In this document: positions 19,278 through 28,720 of the stretch, one piece after another
Layout: every line of letters starts with the position of its first letter
How positions within the stretch are numbered: the stretch's first letter is position 1
Assembly (NCBI GenBank): GCA_019455325.1
Contig: JACFMQ010000015.1
Span: forward strand, 16,309 to 80,308
Direction: 5' to 3'
DNA: 64,000 bases
Source: Rhodocyclaceae bacterium
GTDB taxonomy: Bacteria; Pseudomonadota; Gammaproteobacteria; Burkholderiales; Rhodocyclaceae
Notes under the pieces: model-generated
What the model saw: the letters and a program-made list of their open reading frames with translations, nothing else
What the model was told of the DNA's origin: nothing
Database searches by the model: none
Translations under genes and position numbers: made by a program

Positions 19278-19976
19278 TTGACCGCGGCGCGTTCCGTGCA
19301 GGATGCCTTCTCGCAAGCCTTCCGCCTGACGCTGGACGCCGCCGGCGACGCGCGGCGCGCGGGCATCGCCCGGCTCGCCCCGCCGCTGCTCGACTGGTGC
19401 CGCATGGCCGCCGGCGACGAGGCGCGCGCGCTGCGCCAGGCGCTGCTCTTCTCCGGCCTCGACCAGTGGGGGCAGGCGTGGAGCCGCGCCTACGGCGCCG
19501 GCGCCATGGCCGGCCTCTCCGAGCTGCTCGGCGCGCTGCGCGACGCCCTCGACCCGGCGGCGGAAGCCGCCGCGCAGGCGGCCCTCGCCCGGCTCGACGC
19601 GGACGAGGCCGGCGCCTTCGCCTTCAAGGCGGAGCTGCAAAAGAGCATCTGCGTCGCGCTCTGGCACGCGCTGATCGCGGAAGAGGACCGCGACGCCGCC
19701 GCCGCGCTCGCCGGCCAGCTCGGCAGCCTGCTGCTCGGCACGCTGCGGGCAATGCCGAAGAATGGCTGGATCGTCGCCGCCTCGGCGCTCGCCGACATCC
19801 AGATCCGCTGCCTGGCGCACGGGCTGGCGCAGCAAGGGCTGGCGCAGGAGATGACGCAGGAACTCTTCGCCGCGCTGGCGCAGGCGCTCCCGCCGGAGGA
19901 GCGCAAGCGCATCCTCGGCGGCGCCGCGCAGGCGGTGCTCGCCTGGCAGCAGGCGCAGCGCGCGACCGCGCACTGA
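19278..19976 (+). CDS. Hypothetical alpha-helical protein (232 aa or slightly longer)
   Basis: No family was recognised. The sequence is Ala/Leu/Glu-rich and almost entirely helical, with a segment DWCRMAAGDEARALRQALLFSGLDQWGQAWSR and a C-terminal EERKRILGGAAQAVLAW. The first conventional start is TTG 19278, without a good ribosome-binding site. The frame stays open to 19200, and a GAGG sits 5 bases before an ATC-ATC pair at 19212, so translation may start upstream at a rare codon or by coupling to the CBS gene. Function unknown. Confidence 0.6.
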   Translation: MTAARSVQDAFSQAFRLTLDAAGDARRAGIARLAPPLLDWCRMAAGDEARALRQALLFSGLDQWGQAWSRAYGAGAMAGLSELLGALRDALDPAAEAAAQAALARLDADEAGAFAFKAELQKSICVALWHALIAEEDRDAAAALAGQLGSLLLGTLRAMPKNGWIVAASALADIQIRCLAHGLAQQGLAQEMTQELFAALAQALPPEERKRILGGAAQAVLAWQQAQRATAH

Positions 19977-19994
19977 GGCCCGGCGGCCCCGGCT

Positions 19995-20981
19995 TCAGAT
20001 CATCTGCATCCGCTCGTAGGCGGCCAGCGCCTTCGCCACCAGCGCCGACGGGCGCGCCGGGTCGCCGAGGCCGAACTCGGCCTGCAGCGAGGATCTGTTG
20101 TCGGCGATGTAGTCGATCACCCGGTCGAGGTTGTCCAGCCGGTTCGGGATGAAGTTGTTCTCGGAGACGAGCAGTTCGGCCGAGCGCGCGAAGTTCTGGC
20201 CGAACTCGGCGACGGCGGCGACCGCGCCGTCGCGGTTGTTCGCCAGCACCGTGTTCAGGCGGTCGACGTCGAGCGTTGCCCGGTGCGTCGCCGGGTCGAT
20301 GGAAAGGCCGAGGTCGGACATGCCGCGCACGCCGCCCATGGCCCCGTTGAAGATGTTCTCGACGCTCTGCCGCAGCTCGTAGAGCGAAATTTCCGCCGCC
20401 TGCGTGCCGGCGAGCAGGCCGCCGCCGCGCACCGTATCCTCGAAGCGCCCGACCCATTCGTTGTAGGCAGCGACGAAGGACTGCAGTTCGGCGGCCAGCG
20501 CCGGATCGTCGTCGGCCGCCGTGCCGTCGGCCATCTTCGCCGCCAGCGCCGCGCCGGCGCGCTGCATGTCGCCGACCGCCGCCTTCATCTCGCTCAGCTC
20601 GGCGAACTGCGCCTTGTAGGTCACTTCGCGGCCGTTGATGTCGGTCATCATGCGATAGGCCGACTCCGGGTCGAACAGCGACAGGTTGCGGCCGCTGGCC
20701 GACAGCCCGTTTGCGCTGCCCGCGGCGAACGCGCCGTTGGCACCGAACAGGCCGTCGTAGAGCGATTCCAGGCTCGACCCGAGGCCGTCGACCGCGCTCT
20801 TGCCGGCCATTGCGCCGAACAGCGCATCGAAGGACTGCGTGCGCTGCTCGGCCAGACGCAGCGCGAGCGAGGCGGCGAAGTCGCTCCGCCCGGCGTCGGC
20901 TTTCGACGACGCGCCGGTGCCGAGGGCGGAAAAGAAGTTGAAGGCGGTACTGGCGATTCCGAGGCTTGAGAGGGGGGACAT
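19995..20981 (-). CDS. FliD-like flagellar-cap-related protein, orphan
   Basis: This 328-residue protein shows sequence character of the FliD/hook-associated C-terminal half: YELRQSVENIFNGAMGGVRGMSDLGLSID, an RATLDVDRLNTVLANN segment, and a helical C-terminus with NNFIPNRLDNLDRVIDYI. Gln/Asn/Ala-rich helices at both ends fit a D0-like coiled coil. It lacks flagellar neighbours, and it is shorter than FliD (about 450). It could be a FliD relative used for another filament or a stand-alone export substrate. The ATG at 20981 is preceded by a GGGGGG-rich AG tract acting as ribosome-binding site. Confidence 0.55.
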   Translation of the reverse strand: MSPLSSLGIASTAFNFFSALGTGASSKADAGRSDFAASLALRLAEQRTQSFDALFGAMAGKSAVDGLGSSLESLYDGLFGANGAFAAGSANGLSASGRNLSLFDPESAYRMMTDINGREVTYKAQFAELSEMKAAVGDMQRAGAALAAKMADGTAADDDPALAAELQSFVAAYNEWVGRFEDTVRGGGLLAGTQAAEISLYELRQSVENIFNGAMGGVRGMSDLGLSIDPATHRATLDVDRLNTVLANNRDGAVAAVAEFGQNFARSAELLVSENNFIPNRLDNLDRVIDYIADNRSSLQAEFGLGDPARPSALVAKALAAYERMQMI

Positions 20982-21046
20982 GGTGGCTCCCGAGGCTTGA
21001 TTTACGGACGCCATCAAGCAAAACTGGGGCCACACTCCGAGTCGCG

Positions 21047-21073
21047 AACTATTTTCTTATAAAACAAATAGTT
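21047..21073. promoter_or_regulatory. AT-rich inverted repeat upstream of the FliD-like gene
   Basis: AACTATTT and AAATAGTT are separated by 11 bases in an AT-rich patch that stands out in this GC-rich sequence, 66-92 bases upstream of the FliD-like start. It could be an operator or promoter-associated site. Confidence 0.45.
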
Positions 21074-21176
21074 GATGAATATCTTCCGCCGCCATCCAAA
21101 GACCGGCGGCAAGAGTTGCCGGCCCTTGGGAGCCATCTCTACGCAGCTTGCCGGCACGAATGAAGGAGCTGGCGAT

Positions 21177-21207
21177 GTTTCGCATGCGAAACGCCTTGCG
21201 ATAGACT
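21177..21207 (+). promoter_or_regulatory. Promoter with palindromic operator for the DUF4258/DUF2283 pair
   Basis: GTTTCGCATGCGAAAC (21177-21192) is a perfect 16-base palindrome. TTCGCA inside it (21179-21184) can serve as -35, with 17 bases to TAGACT (21202-21207) as -10. The -10 ends 7 bases before the ATG at 21215, so the transcript may be leaderless. An operator over the -35 fits autorepression of a toxin-antitoxin-like pair. Confidence 0.6.
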
Positions 21208-21214
21208 GCCGCCG

Positions 21215-21463
21215 ATGGACCACCTTCTGACCGACCACGCAATCAAGCGTTGTCACAGACGAAAAATCCTGCCCGAATGGATCGCGGCAACGCTTGAGCA
21301 CCCCGCGCGAACCGAAAACGACGACGACGACCCGACGCTGGTGCATGCACTGCGGGCAATCCCGGAAAGGGGCTTCCGGGTGCTGCGCGTGATCTACAAT
21401 GAGACCGTCGCCCCTGTTACCGTGATTACGGTTTATTTTGACGACGAGGCAACCGACCTATGA
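21215..21463 (+). CDS. DUF4258 protein, toxin-like partner
   Basis: This 82-residue protein has the DUF4258 pattern: HAIKRCHRRKILPEWIAATLEHP at the N-terminus, then a basic core and RVLRVIYNETVAPVTVITVYFD at the C-terminus. Such proteins resemble small RelE/BrnT-fold toxins and are often paired with DUF2283 proteins. The stop overlaps the start of the DUF2283 gene by ATGA. Toxin activity is inferred from arrangement and fold class only. Confidence 0.8.
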   Translation: MDHLLTDHAIKRCHRRKILPEWIAATLEHPARTENDDDDPTLVHALRAIPERGFRVLRVIYNETVAPVTVITVYFDDEATDL

Positions 21464-21648
21464 AGCTTGAATTCGATCCAAAGGCCGACGCGGCCTACCT
21501 GGAAATCTCGGACGCCGAAATCGAGACCACGCGGGAAATCGAACCCGGCATCATCGTCGACTACGACGCGCAAGGGCACGTCGTCGGCATCGAGGTGCTT
21601 TCGGTCAGCAAGCGGGCCGAGCATACGCCGATCAAACGGGCCGCCTGA
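21460..21648 (+). CDS. DUF2283 protein, antitoxin-like partner
   Basis: This 62-residue protein carries the DUF2283 core: FDPKADAAYLEISDAEI, TREIEPGIIVDYDAQGHVVGIEVLSVS, and a basic tail. It is acidic in the core and likely pairs with the upstream DUF4258 protein, whose stop codon it overlaps by four bases. Its role as antitoxin is inferred. Confidence 0.8.
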   Translation: MKLEFDPKADAAYLEISDAEIETTREIEPGIIVDYDAQGHVVGIEVLSVSKRAEHTPIKRAA

Positions 21649-21658
21649 TGGCGCCGAT

Positions 21659-22648
21659 TCATCCCCCGGCCGCGCCGAAGTAGCGCGCCTCTTCGAACAG
21701 CGACGAGATCACCACGCGCTTCACCGCCGGGTTGTCCGGCACCGCATAAAGCACCGGCGTGATCATCTCCTCGAAGATGCCGCGCAGGCTGCGCGCGCCG
21801 GCCCGGTATTCGACGGCGAGGTCGGCGACCTGCTCGAACACCGGCCGCTCGATCACCAGCTCGACCCCCTCGCGCCTCAGGATTTCGCGGAACTGGCCGT
21901 AGATCGAGTGCCGCGGCTCGACCATGATGCGCACCAGCATGTCGCGATCCAGCTCCCGCAGCCGCGCGACGATCGGCAGGCGGCCGGCGAACTCGGGGAT
22001 CAGCCCGAATTCGTAGAGGTCGGTCGGCTTCACGCGCGCGTTCAGGCGGTCGAGGATTTTCTGGCTGTCGCCGGCCGAGGTCGAGATGAAGCCGAAGCCG
22101 TGCGTGCGCGCGAGGATGTCGTCGAGGCCGACGAAGGCGCCGCCGCAGATGAACAGCACCTGCGCGGTATCGACGTACTGCCCGCCGCGCAGCTTGACCG
22201 GCGCGCCTTCCATGATCTTCAGCAGCGCGTGCTGCACGCGCTCGCCGGACACGGTGCGCCCCTGCCCGGCCGGCGCCTTCAGCTTGTCCACCTCGTCGAT
22301 GAAGACGATGCCGCGCTGCGCCTTCTCCAGATCGCCGCCGGCACGGTCGAGCAGGCGCTGCAGGATGGCCTCGATCTCGGCGCCGACGTACTCGGTCTGC
22401 GCCAGCGTCGTCGCGTCGGCGGTGACGAAGGGCACGTCGAGGATGCGCGACAGCGTCTCGCAGAGCAGCGTCTTGCCGGTGCCGGTGGGGCCGATCAGCA
22501 GGATGTTGCTCTTCGTGAGTTCGATCGCTCCCGCCTGCCCCGCCGCTCGCCGGAGGTGCGAATAGACGGCCACCGCCAGGATCTTCTTGGCCTCGTCCTG
22601 GCCGATGACGTGTTCGTCGAGCCGTCTGACGATGTCGCTGGGTTTCAT
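21659..22648 (-). CDS. ClpX-like AAA+ unfoldase lacking the zinc-binding domain
   Basis: This 329-residue protein matches the AAA+ part of ClpX: Walker A GPTGTGKT (53-60), Walker B IVFIDE (114-119), pore loop EYVG where ClpX has GYVG, sensor region and a C-terminal small domain ([17 protein letters not shown]). The HGFGF segment corresponds to the ClpP-docking IGF loop. The approximately 60-residue N-terminal zinc-finger domain of canonical ClpX is absent, and neither clpP nor tig is nearby. It is probably a second, specialised ClpX with different adaptor use. The ATG at 22648 begins [17 protein letters not shown], as at the AAA+ boundary. Confidence 0.87.
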   Translation of the reverse strand: MKPSDIVRRLDEHVIGQDEAKKILAVAVYSHLRRAAGQAGAIELTKSNILLIGPTGTGKTLLCETLSRILDVPFVTADATTLAQTEYVGAEIEAILQRLLDRAGGDLEKAQRGIVFIDEVDKLKAPAGQGRTVSGERVQHALLKIMEGAPVKLRGGQYVDTAQVLFICGGAFVGLDDILARTHGFGFISTSAGDSQKILDRLNARVKPTDLYEFGLIPEFAGRLPIVARLRELDRDMLVRIMVEPRHSIYGQFREILRREGVELVIERPVFEQVADLAVEYRAGARSLRGIFEEMITPVLYAVPDNPAVKRVVISSLFEEARYFGAAGG

Positions 22649-22754
22649 GCGCCGTCCGGACCGACCCGGGGCCGGGGTGAATGCTGCGATTTCGCGCCCA
22701 TTGGCTTTCCTCGTGCCGATGCCGCGGCAAGGCTTGCCGCGCGGCCCCATCCTA

Positions 22755-23162
22755 TCATCCACTCTCCCCCGCCTTCCGGCATTCCTCCACCTGGCGCAGG
22801 GATTTCACCAAATCCCGGATCACCTGCCGGTGCGCCTCAGTCAGCGAGGCGATTTCCCGCATCAACTGGTAGTCGTATTCTGCCGCCGCATCCCGCGTGC
22901 CGGCGAGCACCGTTCCTTGACCGAAACGCAACCACTCCGACGTAACCCCGAGCCAGTCGGACAACACCCGCAGCTTGTCCTGCGAAGGAATCGACTCGCC
23001 CCCCAGCCATTTGCGAGTGGCGTGCAGCGTCACCGGCTCCCCGGCATAGCGGCGATTAAATTCACGGGCCAGAGCGGCCGGCCGCGCGGCGTTGGGAGCG
23101 ACACGCAGGAGCGCCTCGCGCAAGCGGCTGCTGAAGGCATCGCGTTCAAGATAGGGCTGCAT
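22755..23162 (-). CDS. HTH transcriptional regulator (phage-repressor-like)
   Basis: This 135-residue protein has an N-terminal helix-turn-helix region (LAREFNRRYAGEPVTLHATRKWLGGESIPSQDKLRVLSDWLGV), in which a substrate-like Trp-Leu-Gly pair follows the recognition helix, and a helical C-terminus (EIASLTEAHRQVIRDLVKSL). The pattern recalls small repressor-like regulators that choose binding sites with a winged or extended helix. It is divergent from the DUF4214/RTX-type gene, which it may control, and lies 106 bases upstream of the ClpX-like gene on the same strand. Confidence 0.8.
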   Translation of the reverse strand: MQPYLERDAFSSRLREALLRVAPNAARPAALAREFNRRYAGEPVTLHATRKWLGGESIPSQDKLRVLSDWLGVTSEWLRFGQGTVLAGTRDAAAEYDYQLMREIASLTEAHRQVIRDLVKSLRQVEECRKAGESG

Positions 23163-23212
23163 CGGCGGAACGCTAGCAGCAGCTCACTCGCCAAAAAGGC
23201 GACTCAATAAAG

Positions 23213-23241
23213 TTGACCGATAGTCGAGTTCACGTCATATT
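23213..23241 (+). promoter_or_regulatory. Candidate promoter for the DUF4214/RTX-type gene
   Basis: TTGACC and CATATT are 17 bases apart. CGACT (23200-23204) and AGTCG (23222-23226) form an inverted repeat that overlaps the -35 and could bind the divergent HTH regulator. The leader to the ATG would be about 130 bases. Confidence 0.45.
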
Positions 23242-23383
23242 TCCCCGGCATTGAACGGCCTCGGGGGAGGGTTCGGCAGACAAAACACCTCCCCTGCGCC
23301 TACCACTACCACTCGTTCCTAAATCGACCGCCTGCGTCCGGAGCGGTTCTCTTTTCGTCAATCAACGCACAGGAATCCATCCC

Positions 23384-25570
23384 ATGGCTACTTCCGAAAC
23401 CCTGAACAAGGTCCAGCAACTCTACGTCGCCTACTATGGCCGCCCCGCCGACCCCGGCGGCCTGCAGTACTGGGCAGCCATCGTCGAGCAGAACGCCGGC
23501 AACGTTGCCTCGATCATCTCCGCCTTCTCCAACACCCCGGAGGCCACCGCCCTCTACAGCACATCCGTCACGCCGGCCGAACGCATCGTCGTGCTCTACC
23601 AGAACATCCTCGGCCGCGACCCCGAGCCGGACGGCCTGACCTACTGGCAGAAGCAGGTCGCCGACGGCCTGATCTCCCTCAACAACCTCACCATCGCTAT
23701 CCTGCAAGGCGCACAGAACGAGGACGCCACCGTGGTGAGCAACAAGCTCGCCGTTGCCAACGCCTTTACCGACCTGGTCACCAGCAGCGGCCTCACCTAC
23801 GACGGCGACGCCGCCACCGCTGTGGCGCGTACCCTGCTCAACCAGGTCGGCAGTAGCGAAGAAAGCCTCAGCGCGGCCCAGGACAAGCTCCAGGCCGCCG
23901 TCAATACCGCCAGCGTTGCTTCCACGAACCCCGAGGCGTTTGCAGACATCATCCAGGACGGCATCGTCACCACGCCCGATGTCATCCGCGAAGACCTCAC
24001 CGCCGACAACGTGGCTGACGTCATCAAGGAAACCACCGCCCAACCGACTGAGCCGACCACACCGCCATCGACCGGTGGCTCCGGCGGCAGCGGCGGCGGC
24101 ACGCCTGCGCCGACGCCCACCTTCACGGTGACTGAAACGGAAGTCGGAGGACACGAGGTCATCACCTTCGGCGGCACGGCGACCGGCGACATCGTGATGT
24201 CGGTCAACACCACTCAGGCTGGTCCGAACACCGGATACGGCCTCGTCACCTTCACGCGCGGCGGCACGGCTGCCACCGCCTCCGATACCGTGTATTACGA
24301 GGATATCAGCAACGGCAACAAGATTTCGCTGGCCGCCGGACAAGTGTTGAGCGTTCCGGCCGAATTCGTGAGTTGGCTGTATGACAGCGAGTATGACTTC
24401 CCGGAGAACCCGAGCAATCTCACGCTGCACACGTTGGCGGTAGACGGCGCCGGCACGGTGAAGATCACCGGACTGGAAGGCCCGGCCGACGACGAGCATC
24501 TCGTCGATCTTTCCGGCATTACCACGAATACCCTCACGGCCATCGCCGATCTCGGCGGCGAGGACAAAGAATTCAAACTCGCCAGCGGATCGAAGCTCGG
24601 AAAGGCCGTCGTGACCGTCACGGCCTCCGCAGAAAACGGCGGTTTCGACGTAGGGGATGCAGACTTGGGCACGGCGACATTCCATGTAACCGGGTTTGGG
24701 GAAATCTCGGGCAGCAATCTCAGCGGCAGGATGATCACGGGCGACGGCAAGGTGGATATCGAGCTGGAAGTGGGTGGCGATACCGACTTCGATACCTCGA
24801 ACTTCGCGTCGAGCCTCAAGGTCGTCGTCGATGTGGAAGGAAACGGAACAGTCGATATCTCCGGAAAAACCGGGTACGGGCAGGTGGATGTCTACGAGAT
24901 CGAGTCGGGCGCAACCCTGAGACTCACCGCCGCCCAGGCTTCCGGCCGCGAGGTCGAAGGCTGGGGCAACATCAGCATCCAGGGGACTGCGGGTGCAGAT
25001 ACCATTACGCTCCCCAGCCCCGTCCCGGGCAACTTCGGCGGGAAGATTTTCGTGACCGGTGGAGCGGGCGACGACATCATTACCGGCAGCAGTGGTGCGG
25101 ATGTGTTCGTGTTCGAGAGCGATGCCGCAAGCAACGGCAACGATACGATCAACGGCTTCACCGTGGCCGACGACATGCTCAGCTTCACGCCATTCACCAG
25201 CATCACCGGTGGTCTGAAAGGCGCAGGCGAGAATGCCGGCGCCAACGCCTTCGAATACCTCACCGCAGGCGCATCGAGCGGTGGCACCGACATCGCCGGC
25301 AAGGTGTTCCTGTTCAAGTCGTCCGATGCCGTGGCCGAGCTTGGCAGCTTGATCGCATCCAGCGCCTCCGACGGCAAGCTCGGCCTTGGCAGCGGTGACA
25401 AAGCCATCGCCCTGGTCAGCAGTGAAGATAATCTGAGCACTGGCGCGCAAACCTTCAGCATCTACTACATCACCGGCTCCGGCAGCGACGGCGAGACCAT
25501 CGCCCTGGTCGGCACGGTGACGGTAGATGCAGGCAATGCGCTGCATGCCACGAACTTTGGCATTGCCTGA
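23384..25570 (+). CDS. Large exported protein with DUF4214 domains and an RTX-type C-terminus
   Basis: This 728-residue acidic protein begins with two DUF4214 repeats (LYVAYYGRPADPGGLQYW and LYQNILGRDPEPDGLTYW), then a Thr/Pro/Gly-rich linker (about 225-245), a long beta-rich region of Gly/Asn/Asp-rich repeats and, near residue 560, GGAGDDIITGSSGADVFVFES, a calcium-binding RTX-like motif. The absence of a classical signal peptide, together with the RTX motif, suggests type I secretion through a C-terminal signal; no ABC exporter is in view. Proteins of this build serve as S-layer-like or adhesive surface proteins. Only about one and a half RTX units are seen. Confidence 0.82.
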   Translation: MATSETLNKVQQLYVAYYGRPADPGGLQYWAAIVEQNAGNVASIISAFSNTPEATALYSTSVTPAERIVVLYQNILGRDPEPDGLTYWQKQVADGLISLNNLTIAILQGAQNEDATVVSNKLAVANAFTDLVTSSGLTYDGDAATAVARTLLNQVGSSEESLSAAQDKLQAAVNTASVASTNPEAFADIIQDGIVTTPDVIREDLTADNVADVIKETTAQPTEPTTPPSTGGSGGSGGGTPAPTPTFTVTETEVGGHEVITFGGTATGDIVMSVNTTQAGPNTGYGLVTFTRGGTAATASDTVYYEDISNGNKISLAAGQVLSVPAEFVSWLYDSEYDFPENPSNLTLHTLAVDGAGTVKITGLEGPADDEHLVDLSGITTNTLTAIADLGGEDKEFKLASGSKLGKAVVTVTASAENGGFDVGDADLGTATFHVTGFGEISGSNLSGRMITGDGKVDIELEVGGDTDFDTSNFASSLKVVVDVEGNGTVDISGKTGYGQVDVYEIESGATLRLTAAQASGREVEGWGNISIQGTAGADTITLPSPVPGNFGGKIFVTGGAGDDIITGSSGADVFVFESDAASNGNDTINGFTVADDMLSFTPFTSITGGLKGAGENAGANAFEYLTAGASSGGTDIAGKVFLFKSSDAVAELGSLIASSASDGKLGLGSGDKAIALVSSEDNLSTGAQTFSIYYITGSGSDGETIALVGTVTVDAGNALHATNFGIA

Positions 25571-25665
25571 CAGGAAGCGAGGGCTGTGCGAGGCAAGGGC
25601 ATCCTCGCCAAACGCAGCCGCAACACGCTGTAAATCAGGCACCCGGTCCGCATCGGGCCGGATTC

Positions 25666-25705
25666 CGCCTCCGCTCCGGCGCCGCGCCGGGGTGGAGGCG
25701 TTTTC
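25666..25705 (+). terminator. Intrinsic terminator after the DUF4214/RTX-type gene
   Basis: A strong inverted repeat, CGCCTCC...CCGGC and GCCGG...GGAGGCG, is followed by TTTTCT. It lies 96 bases past the stop codon. The rest of the gap to 25868 shows nothing recognisable. Confidence 0.85.
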
Positions 25706-25868
25706 TCTGGCGCATTCCGTCCAATGCGCCGCCCAAGTCCCTCGCCCCGTCATTATCGCCACTTCGAAATGCGAATACGATATTGACCGAACAGATATCC
25801 TGGCGTCTGATGCTTGGCGCAAGGGCAGGCTTGGCTGCGCATGGCAGGCCGACCGGCCCATCATCGTA

Positions 25869-25896
25869 CTGACAATGACACTACACATGCTATATT
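25869..25896 (+). promoter_or_regulatory. Promoter of the TacA/TacT-type pair
   Basis: CTGACA and TATATT are separated by 16 bases; a TSS near 25903 leaves a 20-base leader holding AAGGAAAGG before the ATG. The two TGACA copies around the -35 could be repressor half-sites. Confidence 0.6.
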
Positions 25897-25922
25897 GCAG
25901 GCACCGAAGGAAAGGATCAAAC

Positions 25923-26719
<797 letters not shown>

Positions 26720-26900
26720 CACCGGCGAATCTCGAAGCTGGCAACTTCGGTATGCTCTGATAACACCTCTGACCCCGCCATCCCCGCGAAGGGGCGGGCG
26801 CCCCTAAACGGACAAGAAACCCCACCCTGGGTCGGTTCGGGCCGGAGTTACTTTTACAGCAGCGCCTTACTGCACTCGACGCCCACGCCCTGGCCGACGG

Positions 26901-27677
26901 CTATTCCGCTTCGAGCACCAGCCGAAAACCGACGAAATCGAAGCGCGCGCTCGGCCGGCAATGCATGTGGCGCTTGCTGCAGCGGGCGAACGCCGCATCG
27001 TGCGACCAGGCGCCGCCGCGCAGCAGGCGCGAAGGTCCGCTGCCGGTATAGCGAGGCGCCTGGCGGTCGTGGTGCAGGTAGGCGTCGCTGGCATAGACGT
27101 CGGCCACCCATTCCCAGAGATTGCCGCTCATGTCGTACAGACCCAGCGCGTTCGGCGGGAAGCTGCCGACCGGCTGCGATGTTTCGCCGTGCACCGCGGC
27201 ATGTTCGGCCGTATTGGCGCCGGCCGGCGGCGGCTCGCCCGCGAACCGCTCCTGACGGCCGCCGCCGCGGCAGGCGTATTCCCATTCGGCCTCGGTCGGC
27301 AGCCGGAAGCGGCGCCCCGGATTGGCGGCCCCCAGCTTGCCGACGAAGGTCGCGATGTCCGTCTGGTTGACGCTGTCCATCGGGTAGTTCCCGCCCTTGT
27401 CGAAAACCGACAGATTGACCGGCATCGCCTTCAGCCACTCCGCCTGCGTCACCTCGTACTGCCCGATCCAGAAGCTCTCCAGGCAGACCTCGTGCACCGG
27501 CAGTTCGTTCGTCTCGCCGCCGCCGAAGGTGTCGCCCATCGGGTAGCAGCCCGCCGGCACCCGGACGAACTGCATGCCGGTGAGCGGTTCGCGCCAGCGG
27601 TCGGGCGACGGGCCGTCCGCCGCCCGCAGCGGTTGCAGGAAGGCGAACAGCGAAAGCAGTGCGATGAGTCTGCGCAT
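26901..27677 (-). CDS. Formylglycine-generating-enzyme-like (SUMF1/FGE-sulfatase) secreted protein
   Basis: This 258-residue protein has a signal peptide (LIALLSLFAFLQPLRAAD) and the FGE-sulfatase/SUMF1 fold: MQFVRVPAGCYPMGDT, FWIGQYEVTQAEW, RRFRLPTEAEWEYACRGG, LYDMSGNLWEWVAD and LLRGGAWSHDAAFARCSKR, ending in FVGFRLVLE. The family oxidises Cys to formylglycine in sulfatases or serves other roles such as ergothioneine synthesis or as a structural protein. Here no sulfatase gene adjoins, and the export signal suggests a periplasmic substrate. A GC hairpin without T-run lies between it and the GNAT gene. Confidence 0.88.
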   Translation of the reverse strand: MRRLIALLSLFAFLQPLRAADGPSPDRWREPLTGMQFVRVPAGCYPMGDTFGGGETNELPVHEVCLESFWIGQYEVTQAEWLKAMPVNLSVFDKGGNYPMDSVNQTDIATFVGKLGAANPGRRFRLPTEAEWEYACRGGGRQERFAGEPPPAGANTAEHAAVHGETSQPVGSFPPNALGLYDMSGNLWEWVADVYASDAYLHHDRQAPRYTGSGPSRLLRGGAWSHDAAFARCSKRHMHCRPSARFDFVGFRLVLEAE

Positions 27678-27853
27678 GTCTGGATCATCCTCCCGCCGGG
27701 AATCCGGCAGCCGTGGGTCGCATCGAAAAATGCCGGCGTCGGCGCGCCGCGTTGCAGGATTCTACGAGAAAAATCCGTTCGCATCGACTCCGCAGCGACC
27801 TGCGCCGCCCTCCCGGCCGATGCTAGAATCCCGGCCTCCACAGGAGACACCCG

Positions 27854-28711
27854 ATGAACATCCCCCTGCCGCCCGCCGAAGAGATCGAACGCAACGTCGA
27901 CGCCGCGCTGACCGAGGACATCGGCGCCGGCGACCTGACCGCCGGCCTCGTCCCCGCCGGCCGGCGCGGCAGCGCCGCGGTCGTCGCGCGCGAGGATGCC
28001 GTGCTCTGCGGCACCGCCTGGTTCGACCGCGTCTTCGCCCGCCTCGACCCGAGCGTTTCCATCCGCTGGCACGCCAGGGACGGCGAGCGCGTCGCCGCCG
28101 ACCAGTTGCTCTGCGAGATCGAGGGCGAGGCGCGCGCGCTGCTCTCGGCCGAGCGCAGCGCGCTCAACTTCCTGCAACTGCTCTCCGGCGTCGCCACCAA
28201 GGCGCGGCAGTACGCCGACGTCGTCGCCGGCACGCGGGCGAAGGTGGTCGACACGCGCAAGACCCTCCCCGGCCTGCGGCTGGCGCAGAAGTACGCGGTG
28301 AAGTGCGGCGGCGGCGACAACCACCGCATCGGCCTGTTCGACGCCATCCTGATCAAGGAGAACCACATCCTCGCCGCCGGCGGCATCGCGCCGGCGCTGG
28401 CCGCGGCCCAGGCCGCGGCGGCGGCGAGCGGCGGCGCCTGCAAGTTCGTGCAGATCGAGGTCGAGAATCTCGACGAGCTGCGTCAGGCGCTCGCCGCCGG
28501 TGCCGAGATGATCCTGCTCGACAACATGAGCCTCACCGACATGCGCGCGGCGGTGCAGACGGCGGCCGGCCGGGCGGTGCTCGAAGCCTCCGGCGGCGTC
28601 GGCCTCGACGCGCTGCGCGCCATCGCCGAGACCGGCGTCGACCGCATCTCGATCGGCGGCCTGACCAAGGACGTGCGCGCGCTCGACCTGTCGATGCGCT
28701 TCCGCGTCTGA
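27854..28711 (+). CDS. nadC: Nicotinate-nucleotide diphosphorylase (carboxylating)
   Basis: This 285-residue protein is quinolinate phosphoribosyltransferase of NAD synthesis. Diagnostic stretches are [63 protein letters not shown], and EVENLDEL...AEMILLDNM with [29 protein letters not shown]. Length is normal. TAGAAT at 27824-27829 with a TG two bases before it looks like an extended -10, and AGGAGA is the ribosome-binding site. The convergent thrC gene ends 9 bases after its stop. Confidence 0.97.
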   Translation: MNIPLPPAEEIERNVDAALTEDIGAGDLTAGLVPAGRRGSAAVVAREDAVLCGTAWFDRVFARLDPSVSIRWHARDGERVAADQLLCEIEGEARALLSAERSALNFLQLLSGVATKARQYADVVAGTRAKVVDTRKTLPGLRLAQKYAVKCGGGDNHRIGLFDAILIKENHILAAGGIAPALAAAQAAAAASGGACKFVQIEVENLDELRQALAAGAEMILLDNMSLTDMRAAVQTAAGRAVLEASGGVGLDALRAIAETGVDRISIGGLTKDVRALDLSMRFRV

Positions 28712-28720
28712 GGGCGTGCC

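Noticed and set aside
21659-23162. Prophage fragment from the ClpX-like and repressor-like genes
   Set aside because: No integrase, capsid or lysis genes and no attachment repeats were seen nearby.
26773-26798. GC-rich hairpin after the GNAT toxin as a terminator
   Set aside because: CCCCGCC...GGGGCGGG pairs well, but no T-run follows on either strand.
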